From the NCBI GenBank assembly GCA_024710355.1, contig JANJUX010000046.1, positions 62,001 through 126,000 on the forward strand: DNA of 64,000 nucleotides, given 5' to 3'. Shown piece after piece: positions 35,268-45,000 of this stretch (position 1 is its first letter; each line of letters begins with the position of its first letter). The notes beneath the pieces were generated by a model. The model did not search any database. It saw only the letters and a program-made list of their open reading frames with translations, and had not been told where the DNA came from. Source of the stretch: Candidatus Rifleibacteriota bacterium. GTDB lineage: Bacteria; Muiribacteriota; Ozemobacteria; Ozemobacterales; Ozemobacteraceae. Both the position numbers and the translations under genes were made by a program.

Positions 35268-38053
35268 TTATTTGCCAATCCTTGTACAGAAATGATTTCA
35301 ACAGGTTGTTCCTTGCCTTTTACTTTTACAGGCTCAAGGGCAGAAATCATGAAATCTTTCTTGAGATTTTCAGCATCTTCTGCAGTTGCAAGTATCCCTG
35401 GCATTGAACCACTGCCTGCAAGTTTTTCAAGTCTGGCAGCCAGATTTACCGTATCACCGATAAAAGTGAAATCGAGACGTTTGCGCTTCGACCCCATTTT
35501 GCCGGCAATGACTGTTCCGGTAGCAATACCGATGCCGACTGTCAGATCAGCCGTTGCCGGCTTTAAACCACTCTCCTCGATGATTTGCAGCGCTGCGGTG
35601 ATCGCTCGGTGCTGCGCGGTCAATTCTGTTTCTGCATGCGAAAAACTTGCCATGGCGGTTTCGCCCATAAATTTGTCAATTTCGCCGCCATGCGCATGCA
35701 CTGACTTTTCACAGATTGATAAAAAAGCATTCATTATCTGCATGGCGTCTTCTGGAGATAGCCGGCTTTCGAGTGAAGAAAAGTTTCTGACGCCGGCAAA
35801 CATGATGGTTACTGTAACTCTACTGCTGCCGCCATGCTGGTGCCCAGGGTTTGTTACCAGTTCCTGCCGTAGATATTTTTTCATCTCCGCTTTTTCCTGC
35901 AGCCCCTTGACCATGAATCCGAAATTTTCCTGGAGAGCGCCAAGCTCGTTGTGCCCGATATTCTCGGCAGAATAAGAAAAATTGCTGTTTTCAACCCGCT
36001 CGGCGGCTATGGCAAGTTTCAGAACGGGGCCGAGAAAGAAGATGTCGAAATATTTGAGGATTCGGTCGGCAATCAGAAGCGAGGCGGTGATGATGAAAAG
36101 AAGCAGCGCAATTTGCTCAAATCCAGTTGGGAGGCGGCTGTTCTCACGCTTTCTGATTATAATTGCCGCATTGTCGAGGTCTTTCAATGAACGGCAAAAT
36201 ACCTGATATCTGTTTTTTCTCCAATAATAGTCAAAATCGAAAGAGTCGCCGGTCAGATCCGTGAGAACCAGAAGATTTCGCATATCGTTCACGGCCGGCA
36301 TATTTTGTTTGCCGCTGTTGAATTTCGAATAGGTAAAAAACCTGGAATCTTTTGTCTGGACTGAACTGACGACCTGATCGAGAAAATTCTGCCGCAGCCG
36401 GCGATAGTCGATGCCGAGCATCATGCAACCGAGCACTTTCCCATTTCCGTCTTTGATATAGGTTGAAAAGCTGCTGAACAATCTTGATCCCAGCTCCATC
36501 CGGATAATGCGATTGTGAAAATCCTGGCGTAAATTGGAGCTGAAATATCTCACGTCGTCAATGCTGAATCCAGCCGTAGGTTTGGGAAAAGTCTTTTCGA
36601 TAGCGGCGATATCAAATCCGTCCGCTTCCAGACTATTTCTGATAAAGGAAACCTGATAACAGACTCTTTGCTTGATTTTTTCAAGAGCAGTATCAGAAGC
36701 GTGAAAGACCCTGCCATCAGGGGTTAAAAGGGTGACCACATCACAGCCAAGTTCTTGCAATTCTACGAACATTTCTCTTGCTATCTGCTCATCCGGTAGC
36801 CGGTCTCTGAAACGGTTCAAAAAACCGGTTTTCAGATTGGCTTCAAAATCAGAGATATTTTTGGCAACTTCGTCTTCGATTTCGGTAAATATTTGCTTCA
36901 GATTCTGCAGTTCGTTTTGCTTCTCTTCGATCCCGAGCCTGGCGGTATTTATCGCTCCGTAAAGAAGGGCCAGCAGTAATGGCACCACGGCAATTATCAG
37001 GGTAGTCAGCGAAAAGCGGGTTTTCAGTGACAGGCTTGCCAGATCCGTTACCGGGGACATAGATATAAGAAGGCACAGCAATCCCGGCAGCCATAACAGA
37101 TAGGGGATAAAGCCGAGAAAACTTTCGAACAAAAGGTCTTTTCGGCTTAGCGGAATGCCTATGGTTATGAACAGATCCGGGTTATTGAAGCATGTTTCAG
37201 AAAAATAAAAAATTCCGTGCCTGATGCTTCTGGGTCGACCGGCCCGAAAGTCTGACAGAAACCCGTGAAGCTGATTTTCTGAGATGGTAGAATTGTTGAC
37301 TACCATGTCGCTGCTGATAAGATACCCGCCGGTAAGCATTCCCTTGTCTGCAATTCTTTGTAGCGCCCGTTCCTGCAGCCAGAAAGGTCTGGCTTTTTCT
37401 GAAGGAATAATAGCGATCAGATATCCGGTGGTTCGATCAGATTTCTGTCCCCGCAGATGAAAAAAGGCGATGTAATGTCTTTGTCCTTTAAAGCTGATTT
37501 CAGTGCATTTATTGAGAAGTCCGGCAAAAAAAGTTGTATCAAGAAAATCACTCATTACGGATTTTACAAAGCCATCGGCAATGCGACGATTCATATCGTC
37601 GGCGCTGCGTGGCGCGAAAACCGATCTGGCAAAAGCCTGCCAGGCTCTTTTTTGCTCAATTTCTGGTTCTCCGGTGGGAGTGACGATGTGAAAGTCCTGG
37701 TTAAACCATGTCAATAAAGATTTTTTTGGAAACCGGCGGCGAAAAATCCGTCCGGCTTCCCCCGCAAAATCTGGGCCCAGAGTTTCTGCTGGAGTTTTGC
37801 CGATCCGGGTGGTGAACTCATTCATCGCGACCTGAACTACATTCTGTTCTGAAAGCTCGCTTTGTAGCTTCGCCATTTCGATTCGAGCATTGCTGGTTTT
37901 CTGGTTCAGGGTTTGCTGTCGGTATTCTCCAAGAAAAAGAGAGAATGCCTGACTGATAAGGGCCGCCGGAATAAACAGCAGAACAGCAAATGCAAACCAC
38001 GCATTTATTCTGCCTGCTTTGCCGGGAGCCGTTTCGCTGATAACTAAAGCCAT
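35264..38053 (-). CDS. Membrane class III nucleotidyl cyclase, catalytic-Asn/Arg half (subunit B)
   Basis: A 929-residue paralogue of the next gene with the same layout: transmembrane helix near the N-terminus, sensor region, two transmembrane helices (about 320-385), second sensor region, transmembrane helix (about 655-680), HAMP-like linker and cyclase domain (about 740-920). Here the metal Asp are lost: FAGVRNF has Gly754 and FMGETAMA has Glu798. The transition-state residues are intact (GDTVNLAARLE, Asn870 and Arg874), with Lys794 and Thr863 for the purine. So it can supply the half that subunit A lacks. Start ATG 38053 is chosen because the membrane anchor follows directly; ATG 38119 is possible and neither has a strong ribosome site. 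Confidence 0.9.
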   Translation of the reverse strand: MALVISETAPGKAGRINAWFAFAVLLFIPAALISQAFSLFLGEYRQQTLNQKTSNARIEMAKLQSELSEQNVVQVAMNEFTTRIGKTPAETLGPDFAGEAGRIFRRRFPKKSLLTWFNQDFHIVTPTGEPEIEQKRAWQAFARSVFAPRSADDMNRRIADGFVKSVMSDFLDTTFFAGLLNKCTEISFKGQRHYIAFFHLRGQKSDRTTGYLIAIIPSEKARPFWLQERALQRIADKGMLTGGYLISSDMVVNNSTISENQLHGFLSDFRAGRPRSIRHGIFYFSETCFNNPDLFITIGIPLSRKDLLFESFLGFIPYLLWLPGLLCLLISMSPVTDLASLSLKTRFSLTTLIIAVVPLLLALLYGAINTARLGIEEKQNELQNLKQIFTEIEDEVAKNISDFEANLKTGFLNRFRDRLPDEQIAREMFVELQELGCDVVTLLTPDGRVFHASDTALEKIKQRVCYQVSFIRNSLEADGFDIAAIEKTFPKPTAGFSIDDVRYFSSNLRQDFHNRIIRMELGSRLFSSFSTYIKDGNGKVLGCMMLGIDYRRLRQNFLDQVVSSVQTKDSRFFTYSKFNSGKQNMPAVNDMRNLLVLTDLTGDSFDFDYYWRKNRYQVFCRSLKDLDNAAIIIRKRENSRLPTGFEQIALLLFIITASLLIADRILKYFDIFFLGPVLKLAIAAERVENSNFSYSAENIGHNELGALQENFGFMVKGLQEKAEMKKYLRQELVTNPGHQHGGSSRVTVTIMFAGVRNFSSLESRLSPEDAMQIMNAFLSICEKSVHAHGGEIDKFMGETAMASFSHAETELTAQHRAITAALQIIEESGLKPATADLTVGIGIATGTVIAGKMGSKRKRLDFTFIGDTVNLAARLEKLAGSGSMPGILATAEDAENLKKDFMISALEPVKVKGKEQPVEIISVQGLANK

Positions 38054-38172
38054 TATGGGATCAGATCCAGAAATACAATATTGAAACTTGAGAGTCCGGG
38101 AAAAATTATACCCGAACATGTTGCTTTTCGGGGCAGAGTTTCTTTCTGTCTTATAACGCCCTTGTCTGAGGC

Positions 38173-39399
38173 ATGATGGCGGTCTACGGTTTTCAGATCA
38201 ATCGTCCGATAATTAAATTAGAAAACTCGAACCAGGAAAAAAACATTAACAGAAGGCGAACAATTCTCTGGTTAATGCTGCTTGCGGCATGGCTGCTGCC
38301 TGCTGCCGGTTCTTTATTTGCCTCAACCCGGCCTGAGGGCTCATTGATGCCGGTGCCCTATATCGAGCGTGAAGAATCGAATACCGATACCCCGTTTGGC
38401 CCATACCGCGAAAAATCGGCGCAGCGTTTTGTCTATACTCGTAAAACCCCGAATCTGGTGAGTGAGCTCAACTTTCGGCATGTGCTTTACAAGGACCTGC
38501 TTGGTATCGCACCCGAAAAAAACTATCTCTATCAGGCTTCATTCAAGGGCTATAACATGTCGAGCCCCCTCGAATTCAAGGTTGGGCGCATCTTGACCGG
38601 CAATAACGTTCTGCAGACCGTCGATGGCATTTCGTGGTTTTACCCCTCCGGCAACCGGCTCAAAACCACCGTCGATTTTGGCAGAATAGCGGCGGTTGAC
38701 CTAGATGGTTCGAATCAGCCATCGTTTGCTGAGGGCCGCATGCACTACAGCTTCAACGACAATGCTTACATGGCGGTAAAATCGGTTAAACAGTTCGACG
38801 AAAATTATGGTGGCGCCATGCTTGGTTACAACGCCGACACTTTCAGGGTGAGCGGTGAATATCTTAACGGCGGCGCCACCGATTCTGTGCATCTGGCCAT
38901 GCAATATTTCGAGCCGAAAAAGTTCGATCTGACCTCAGATTATCGGCTGCTTTTCAATGACAACACCGATTCAGGCATGATGCGGCATTTTGCCGGCCTC
39001 GAAAGCGGTCAGCTTTATGTCGAAGGCGGGGTGGGGAGTCAGTTCTGGTTTAACGGGCCAGAGATACCTGATTGCTGGTTCTATGACGGCAACCTGACAT
39101 TCACCACAAAAAAGCGTGACCGGGCCAGTATCGGCTATCTCGTCGAAACCAGCACCGCTTCGACCAGTCGCACTCTCTATGGCCGTGCTGAACGCCGCAT
39201 CTCACACAAAACCACCTTCGGTATCGGTGTTGAAGATACCAGGTTCGAAAAGAGCGGTGGCACGGTGCAGAACCTTGAAGGCCGTCTCAATCGCAGAGTT
39301 CAGTGGGGCTGGGTCGAGCTTTCGGGCGCTGTCATAACTGGCGCCTCAGACTCAAATCTGCAAAAAGATATCAGACTGCGTGCCGGCTACGAGTTTTAA
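38173..39399 (+). CDS. Outer-membrane beta-barrel protein
   Basis: A 408-residue protein with a long basic N-terminus, then a signal sequence (WLMLLAAWLLPAAGSLFA, cleavage near residue 51). The mature part is made of alternating amphipathic strands (for example RVSGEYLNGGATDSVHLAMQYF, where polar and hydrophobic residues alternate) and ends in GYEF, the C-terminal Phe recognised by the Bam complex. Substrate unknown. It may start at a later codon, as the 30 residues before the signal are unusual. It precedes the cobalamin riboswitch and btuB-like gene but is not under that riboswitch. Confidence 0.75.
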   Translation: MMAVYGFQINRPIIKLENSNQEKNINRRRTILWLMLLAAWLLPAAGSLFASTRPEGSLMPVPYIEREESNTDTPFGPYREKSAQRFVYTRKTPNLVSELNFRHVLYKDLLGIAPEKNYLYQASFKGYNMSSPLEFKVGRILTGNNVLQTVDGISWFYPSGNRLKTTVDFGRIAAVDLDGSNQPSFAEGRMHYSFNDNAYMAVKSVKQFDENYGGAMLGYNADTFRVSGEYLNGGATDSVHLAMQYFEPKKFDLTSDYRLLFNDNTDSGMMRHFAGLESGQLYVEGGVGSQFWFNGPEIPDCWFYDGNLTFTTKKRDRASIGYLVETSTASTSRTLYGRAERRISHKTTFGIGVEDTRFEKSGGTVQNLEGRLNRRVQWGWVELSGAVITGASDSNLQKDIRLRAGYEF

Positions 39400-39529
39400 T
39401 CAAATCCGGTCTTCTGGGCCACGGATTAACACAGATGCACACGGGTTGGGTTTTAAATTTGTTTTAATTTTGCAGATATCAGTAATGCCGTGCTCCTGGC
39501 TTTAAAAAAAAGCGCTTGCAAGGCGGCCA

Positions 39530-39685
39530 GTGTTGGTTTAACATCCCCGTGGCCCGAATGGGAAGTGGAGTGAAAATCTCCCGCGAGTCCGTCGCCGTAA
39601 CAGGGGACAAATGCCCGCTTTAAGGTCACTGTCGCATGATGGGAAGACCGGGCATACGGATGAACCTCAAGCCGGAATACCTCAG
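39530..39685 (+). ncRNA. Cobalamin riboswitch
   Basis: The 5' leader of the TonB receptor carries the conserved cobalamin-aptamer elements in order: AATGGGAAGTGG, GTGAAAATCTCCCGCG, GTCGCCGTAAC, GGTCACTG, GATGGGAAGACC and the final AAGCCGGAATACCT. These correspond to the known AGGGAA, GGTGAAAATCC, CCGCxACTGTA, CCACTG and GGGAAGG...AGCCxGGAxACCT consensus boxes. The family senses adenosyl- or other cobalamins and represses the downstream uptake gene. It probably acts on translation, as the ribosome site lies about 40 bases after the aptamer. Confidence 0.88.
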
Positions 39686-39737
39686 GGTCACATCAGAGCT
39701 TTTCTCTGGTGCATTTTACGCGAGGTGGCGATGACCC

Positions 39738-41609
39738 ATGCTCAGAAAAGTTTTTGTTTTCCCCTTTTTCCTGTTTTCCTGTTTCTCTTCTCTCTGTTTT
39801 GCCGACCAGGCAAAATTGCCAGACAGCGGTGCCGGTCGGGTTTTTGACCTTGGCACGGTCGAAGTCAGTGCCCCGGCCTGGAATTACCCGGAAGAGATCA
39901 CCGGCAGGCCAGATGGTGAGACCTGGTTCGAAAGTCTGCCGGCAACCGGGCGCACAACGCTTGTCGAATCGCTCGATGGCCAGATGGGTCTGCATCTGCG
40001 CAGCAGCGGTGGCAGCGGTTCGGTAGCTGCAGTAAGTTCAGGTGGGCTTTCGGGCAACAAGATTCTTGTCGTCAAAGATGGTATGCCGGTCAACGACCCA
40101 TTTACCGGCACTCCTGATATCGGCGACTTTTCGACTATGCAGTTCGAGAAAGCCGAGTTCTGGGAAGGAAACCGCGCGACTCTGTGGGGCAGCAACAGTA
40201 TCGGCGGCACTCTGCGGCTTACCAGCCGTTTCCCGGACCATGGCCGGCTGCGCCTCTGGACAGACGGCCATGGTGGTCACGGTGAAGCGGTAGAAACGCG
40301 ACTCGAAACCGGTTCGGCAAAAATCGGGCTGCGGGTCGGGCAGTTCGACACTCCCGGCATTTCTGCGGCAGAGCAGACGACCGGCAATGGCGAACGCGAC
40401 GGCTTCAATTCTGATTCAGGCTACCTGGCAGTCGAAACTCAGTTGCGCGAAAACCTGCAGCTGCAGCTTAGTGGCGCTTACAACGAAAGTCTGACTGACC
40501 TCGACGGCTTTGATTTTGTGACAGCCATGCCGGTTGATAACCTGTTTTTCAGGCAGAAAAAGATCAGTTCTCAGATAAATGCGGCGTTGATCAAGGCAGA
40601 ATCCAATGGTGAACTTAAATTGACACATGTTGCCGCTCATAGTGGCTTTTCCGGCATCGACGAAAGTAATCCGTTCAATGAATACGGTTTTGAGACAGCA
40701 AGGCAGAGACAGGCTCTCAGCCGGAGTTTTGCCGGTAAGCGCGGTAGCTGGCTGGTTGAGCTTGCAAGAACCGAAACGCATGCGGTGAATACCGGCATTC
40801 TTTCGCTGCGCGAGACCGACAGGGCTGCAATTGTTGCCTGGGATGGCGGGCTTGGCAGCAGAGGCACGGTTAATGCCGTGTTTCGTCACGATGCGCCGCA
40901 GAATCATACTGCGGTCAACACTGGCAATCTCGAACTTGGCTGGCGGCTTGCCGCTTTTGATGTTTCTGCGGCCTGGGGTCGGGCATTCAGAATGCCGGCT
41001 CTCAACGAACGCTATTACCCGGCCTACGGCGACCCACAGCTGGGTGCTGAGTTTTCGACTTCGACTGCGGTCAACCTTTCGCGCCTGATAAACGGGTTTG
41101 GCAGATTTGCGGCCGGAATAACCAGATTCAGGGTTGCTGATCTGATCGGCACGACATCAACCTCTGACCCGGCTTATACCTGGGGCATCAAAGCCGCAAA
41201 TCTCGACCGGGCCGAAATCATGTCACATCAGCTGACCTTTTCTGACTGCAGATTGGCCGGATTCGAGCTTTATGGCAGTTTCTCGTGGCTTGACAAGGCC
41301 AGAGTCGAAAAAACCGGCAAACAGGCACCAGGCATCGCCGACAGACAGGCCAGTGTCATGCTGGGCCGAAAATACGGCAACGCAAAATATTCTCTTCAGG
41401 GTCGCTGGTGGGGCGGAACCTGGGAAAACGCCGAAAATACGAAATCGGCACCCGCCAGTCACGACCTCTCGCTGTTCGTGCGCCAGACGTTCAAAGAATG
41501 CAGCCTCGAAGTCGGACTTCTCAACCTTACCGATACACAGCGACAGCGAGTTCTTGGCTACACACGCCCCGGCCGCCGCCTGACCCTTGCCTTCGAAGCA
41601 TACTTCTGA
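39738..41609 (+). CDS. btuB: TonB-dependent receptor, BtuB-like (cobalamin uptake)
   Basis: A 623-residue outer-membrane receptor. Signal peptide (cleavage after SLCFA, near 22), TonB-box-like FDLGTVEVSA, a plug domain (about 50-165, with ILVVKDGMPVNDPFTGTPD and LWGSNSIGGTLRL), then a 22-strand-type barrel ending in FEAYF. The upstream cobalamin riboswitch gives the substrate. GAGGTGG lies rather far (12 bases) from this ATG and closer to an out-of-frame ATG at 39731, so the start context is odd. No BtuCDF transporter is next to it. Confidence 0.87.
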   Translation: MLRKVFVFPFFLFSCFSSLCFADQAKLPDSGAGRVFDLGTVEVSAPAWNYPEEITGRPDGETWFESLPATGRTTLVESLDGQMGLHLRSSGGSGSVAAVSSGGLSGNKILVVKDGMPVNDPFTGTPDIGDFSTMQFEKAEFWEGNRATLWGSNSIGGTLRLTSRFPDHGRLRLWTDGHGGHGEAVETRLETGSAKIGLRVGQFDTPGISAAEQTTGNGERDGFNSDSGYLAVETQLRENLQLQLSGAYNESLTDLDGFDFVTAMPVDNLFFRQKKISSQINAALIKAESNGELKLTHVAAHSGFSGIDESNPFNEYGFETARQRQALSRSFAGKRGSWLVELARTETHAVNTGILSLRETDRAAIVAWDGGLGSRGTVNAVFRHDAPQNHTAVNTGNLELGWRLAAFDVSAAWGRAFRMPALNERYYPAYGDPQLGAEFSTSTAVNLSRLINGFGRFAAGITRFRVADLIGTTSTSDPAYTWGIKAANLDRAEIMSHQLTFSDCRLAGFELYGSFSWLDKARVEKTGKQAPGIADRQASVMLGRKYGNAKYSLQGRWWGGTWENAENTKSAPASHDLSLFVRQTFKECSLEVGLLNLTDTQRQRVLGYTRPGRRLTLAFEAYF

Positions 41610-41652
41610 TTTTCTATAACAGCATAAAGAAAGCTTGAAGCCTTATCCGACA

Positions 41653-41693
41653 AGGCACGGGGAGAAGTCGGGATTGCTTTTTCGTAAGCTTGT
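41653..41693 (+). repeat. Repeat arm A, left copy
   Basis: A 41-base sequence that recurs without a mismatch on the opposite strand at 52022-52062. Its inner part (AGTCGGG, a bulged A, then TTGCTTTTT) is complementary to arm B at 41831-41846, so the two can close a helix. Confidence 0.9.
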
Positions 41694-41846
41694 TTTGCAC
41701 AGGATGTGCACATGCAGAACCGCGCAGGATAGAGCGGTTCTGCTGAGCGAAAACTTGAGATTAAAGTCGACTGGAGCACCCGGCAGCATCTATCCTGATG
41801 CTGCCGAGTATCGCTGACCTCCTGTCAGCAAAAAAGCAACCCGACT
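41666..41846. ncRNA. Structured element with four hairpins closed by a 16-bp helix
   Basis: The outer helix pairs 41666-41682 with 41831-41846 (one bulged base). Inside are four hairpins: 41696-41710 (5 bp, loop AGGAT), 41714-41743 (10 bp perfect, loop GCAGGATAGA), 41781-41806 (10 bp perfect, loop TATCCT) and 41813-41829 (6 bp perfect, loop CTCCT). The AGGATA of the second loop is the exact complement of the third loop, so a kissing contact is possible. No protein frame fits here. It may be an undescribed RNA or a folded mobile-element end; it is not a family I recognise. Confidence 0.5.
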
Positions 41847-41870
41847 GATAGACCGGGCCGTCGAATCGGT
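41831..41870 (+). repeat. Repeat arm B, left copy
   Basis: A 40-base sequence that recurs inverted at 51961-52000 with two mismatches; the first 30 bases are identical. It lies 137 bases after arm A here, whereas the arms are 21 bases apart in the right-hand copy. Confidence 0.88.
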
Positions 41871-41938
41871 AAAGAGATTTCAATATTACAGTAATCAATA
41901 TTTGGATTCAGTGGCCGGCTGATTTATTCGGCCGGCAA

Positions 41939-41967
41939 CTGAAATGGCTGCGAGAATCTGTTATAAT
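41939..41967 (+). promoter_or_regulatory. Promoter of the ligase-ACP-reductase cluster
   Basis: CTGAAA, a 17-base spacer, then TATAAT preceded by TG (extended -10). It lies 33 bases before the start and just inside the left repeat copy. An AGGAG ribosome site follows at about 41989-41993. Confidence 0.6.
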
Positions 41968-42000
41968 TTTCCTCAGATTAATCCAACTGAGGAGTAACTG

Positions 42001-45000
42001 ATGTTTGGTGATACCCTTAAAATCACTCTGAACCCCGAATTTGCCGCGAAAGATGCCATTATCTCTGACGATGCCAGAGGCAAATGCGAAAAACTGACTT
42101 ATCAGCAGCTTGCCGATGAGGTTAAACGCATTGCCGGCATGATAAGAGAAGCCGGTATCGGACACGGGGAACGGATAATGCTGGTCAGCGAGAATCATCT
42201 GTTCTGGCTGCCGATCTTTCTGGGTATTGCCAACGCCGGTGCAATCGCGGTTCCGGTTGACGGAAATTGCGCTGTAGAGCGCTTTCATGCAATTGTCGAA
42301 GATTGTCGCCCTGCGGCAATTTTTATTTCTCGACGCTTCGAAAGCCGTTACGCCGAATTCATGCTGTCTGGCTGCGAAGTTCTCGCAACCGTCGACCGCT
42401 ATTTCGATCTTTTTGCCTTTGGCAGCGTGTCGCCGGTGGTCTGCGGTGATGCCGATGTCAAAGCCAGCGATATCGCAGGAATTATCTATACCTCTGGTAC
42501 GACCGGCAAGCCAAAGGGTATCATGCTGAGTCACCGGGCTCTCGTCGAATCGGTGCGTCTGGGGCTGAAAATTTCGGCTTATCGCCCGGAAGACAGAATG
42601 CTGGCGTTGCTGCCGTTTACCCACGTTTTTGCGCTGGTCGATTCTGGCCTGGTAATGCTTGACTGTCATTCAACCATGGTTGTCTGCAACAGCTTCAACC
42701 CTGCCGAAATTATGCAGATGCTGATGAAGCATCGCATTACTTATCTTCTTGCCGTGCCCAGATTGTCAGAGCTTTTTGCCATGGGACTGATGCAGGCTCC
42801 GGATCTTAAACTTCCTGGTCTGACGATGATCATTGGTGGCGCTGCTCCGCGCCCGCAGATAATGCAGCTGCTTATTTCCCGTGGCGTCAGAACCTTTCAG
42901 GGCTTTGGCATGACCGAAACCTCTGCTGGCGTGCTTATTGGCCTGAACTGCCCGATTGAATCGGTCGGCCGACCGCAGGAAGGCGTTAAGGTTAAAATTG
43001 ATCAGCCGGTAAACGGGGTGGGCGAGCTGCTGATTTCGACCCCGACGATTTTTTCCGGGGTTTATGGCAAACCCGAGCTCGATGCCGAGATGTTTGTCGA
43101 TGGTTACTTCAAAACCGGCGACCTGGCGCAGATCGATGCTGAAGGGAATGTTCACATCAGAGGCCGCGCCAAAGAGGTTATCATATCCGGTTCGGGACTG
43201 AATGTTTACCCTGATGAACTTGAGCTGCGCCTCGGCACACTGCCTTATGCCGAAGAATATGTTGTTTTCGGCTACTGCTCAGAAGGACTTGAGATACCGG
43301 CAATTGCATTGCTCAGCCGCAACGAGTTTTTCAAAGATAAAAGTGTCGGCAAGGTTCGCGACTTTGTCGAAGAAGACATTCGTCAGCGAACCGCCAACTG
43401 GCCCGACGCCGAAAAGCTGCGCCGCGTTTTTATTGTCGATAAACCGCTGCCACGTTCTGCCAGTGCCAAAATCAAGCGTTTCGAGGTTGCTGCAATGCTG
43501 AACCCGGATGCGGCAGCTAATCAGCAGGTCGGACACCCCGAAGGGCAACACCAGGAACCCCGTGATGAGCGACTTTTCGAGCTTTTTCGTCGCGAAATTG
43601 CCGCTTTTCTCAATGTCGGTATTGAAAAAATCGGTGTTTCCACCCGTCTCGATGCTTTTATGCAGTTAGACTCACTCGGAATCATTGCTCTGCTGATCAA
43701 GCTGGAGCACCGGTTTGAGGTCTCTTTTCGTGAGTTGATCGGTACTCCGATAGAAACCTTTTCCGATGTGTTCGCCTATCTGGCCCGCCGCGCTGATGTA
43801 AAAAAGATTTTCGTTTCGACATCGCCAGAGAAAGCTCAAAAAAGTCTGCCGCCGCTGCTTGATTTTTCGCAGGTGGCGATCGAAGAACGCCAGCAGTTTG
43901 TTCGTGAATTGACCGGCAAAGGTGACTTCAGGTTGCCGATGCCCGACAAACCCGAAGACTTTTCAGGCAATATCGAAGGCTTTGCCGGCTTCGCCCAGAT
44001 TCCGGTTGGCGTCTGCGGCCCATTGAAGGTGCTCGGCAAACATGCGCATGGCGATTTCTATCTGCCGCTTGCAACGACCGAAGGGGCGCTGGTTTCTTCT
44101 GTCGCCAGAGGCTGTCAGGTTATCACCATGTCTGGAGGCGCCGAGGTGCGACTGGTCAGTGACAGCGTTGTCAGAACCCCGGTTTTTGTTTTTAGCTCTT
44201 TAAGCGAACTTGAAAAGTTTTCCGGCTGGGTCGACAGTAGTTTTAAAGAAATCAGAAAGGCTGCCGAAAGCACCACCAGCCACGGTAAACTCAAAGAAAT
44301 CGAGCATTTTCCGATTGGCTGCCAGTTGATTCTGCGCTTCAGCTATTCGACCGGTGATGCTTCTGGCCAGAACATGACCACTATCGCGACACGCAGCGCC
44401 GTTGACTATATTCTCAAAAATTACGCGGGTCGCATCGAGGACTGGTTTCTTGAGTCGAATCTCTCGGGCGACAAGAAAATCAACAGTATCAACTTTACTG
44501 GCAACCGTGGCAAGAAGATCGTTGCCGCCTGTCGTATTCCGGCCACTCTGGTTAAACAGATTCTGCATACCACGCCCGAACGCATGTGCCGTCTGGCCGA
44601 TCTCTCAATGATTACATCGATTCAGGCGCATGCCTTCGGGGTACAGGCGCATTATGCCAATACTCTGGCGGCTGTCTATATTGCCGCAGGTCAGGACCCT
44701 GCCTGTGTCGCCGAATCGGCCGCCGGCATCACCTATCTGCAGATGGTCGATGGCGACCTGCATGTCAGCGTAACCCTGCCAGGATTGATGGTTGGCACGG
44801 TTGGCGGCGGTACCAGGCTTCCGACCCAGAAAAGCTGCCTCGAAATCATGCAGTGTGCCGGGCCGGGCAATGCTCAGAAGTTCGCCGAAATTCTTGCGGC
44901 CGGAGTTCTTGCCGGCGAAATTTCGATTATCGGAGCTATGGCCGCCGATGAATTCACCGATGCACACGCCCGCTACGGCCGGGTCGGTGGCATAAAGCCA

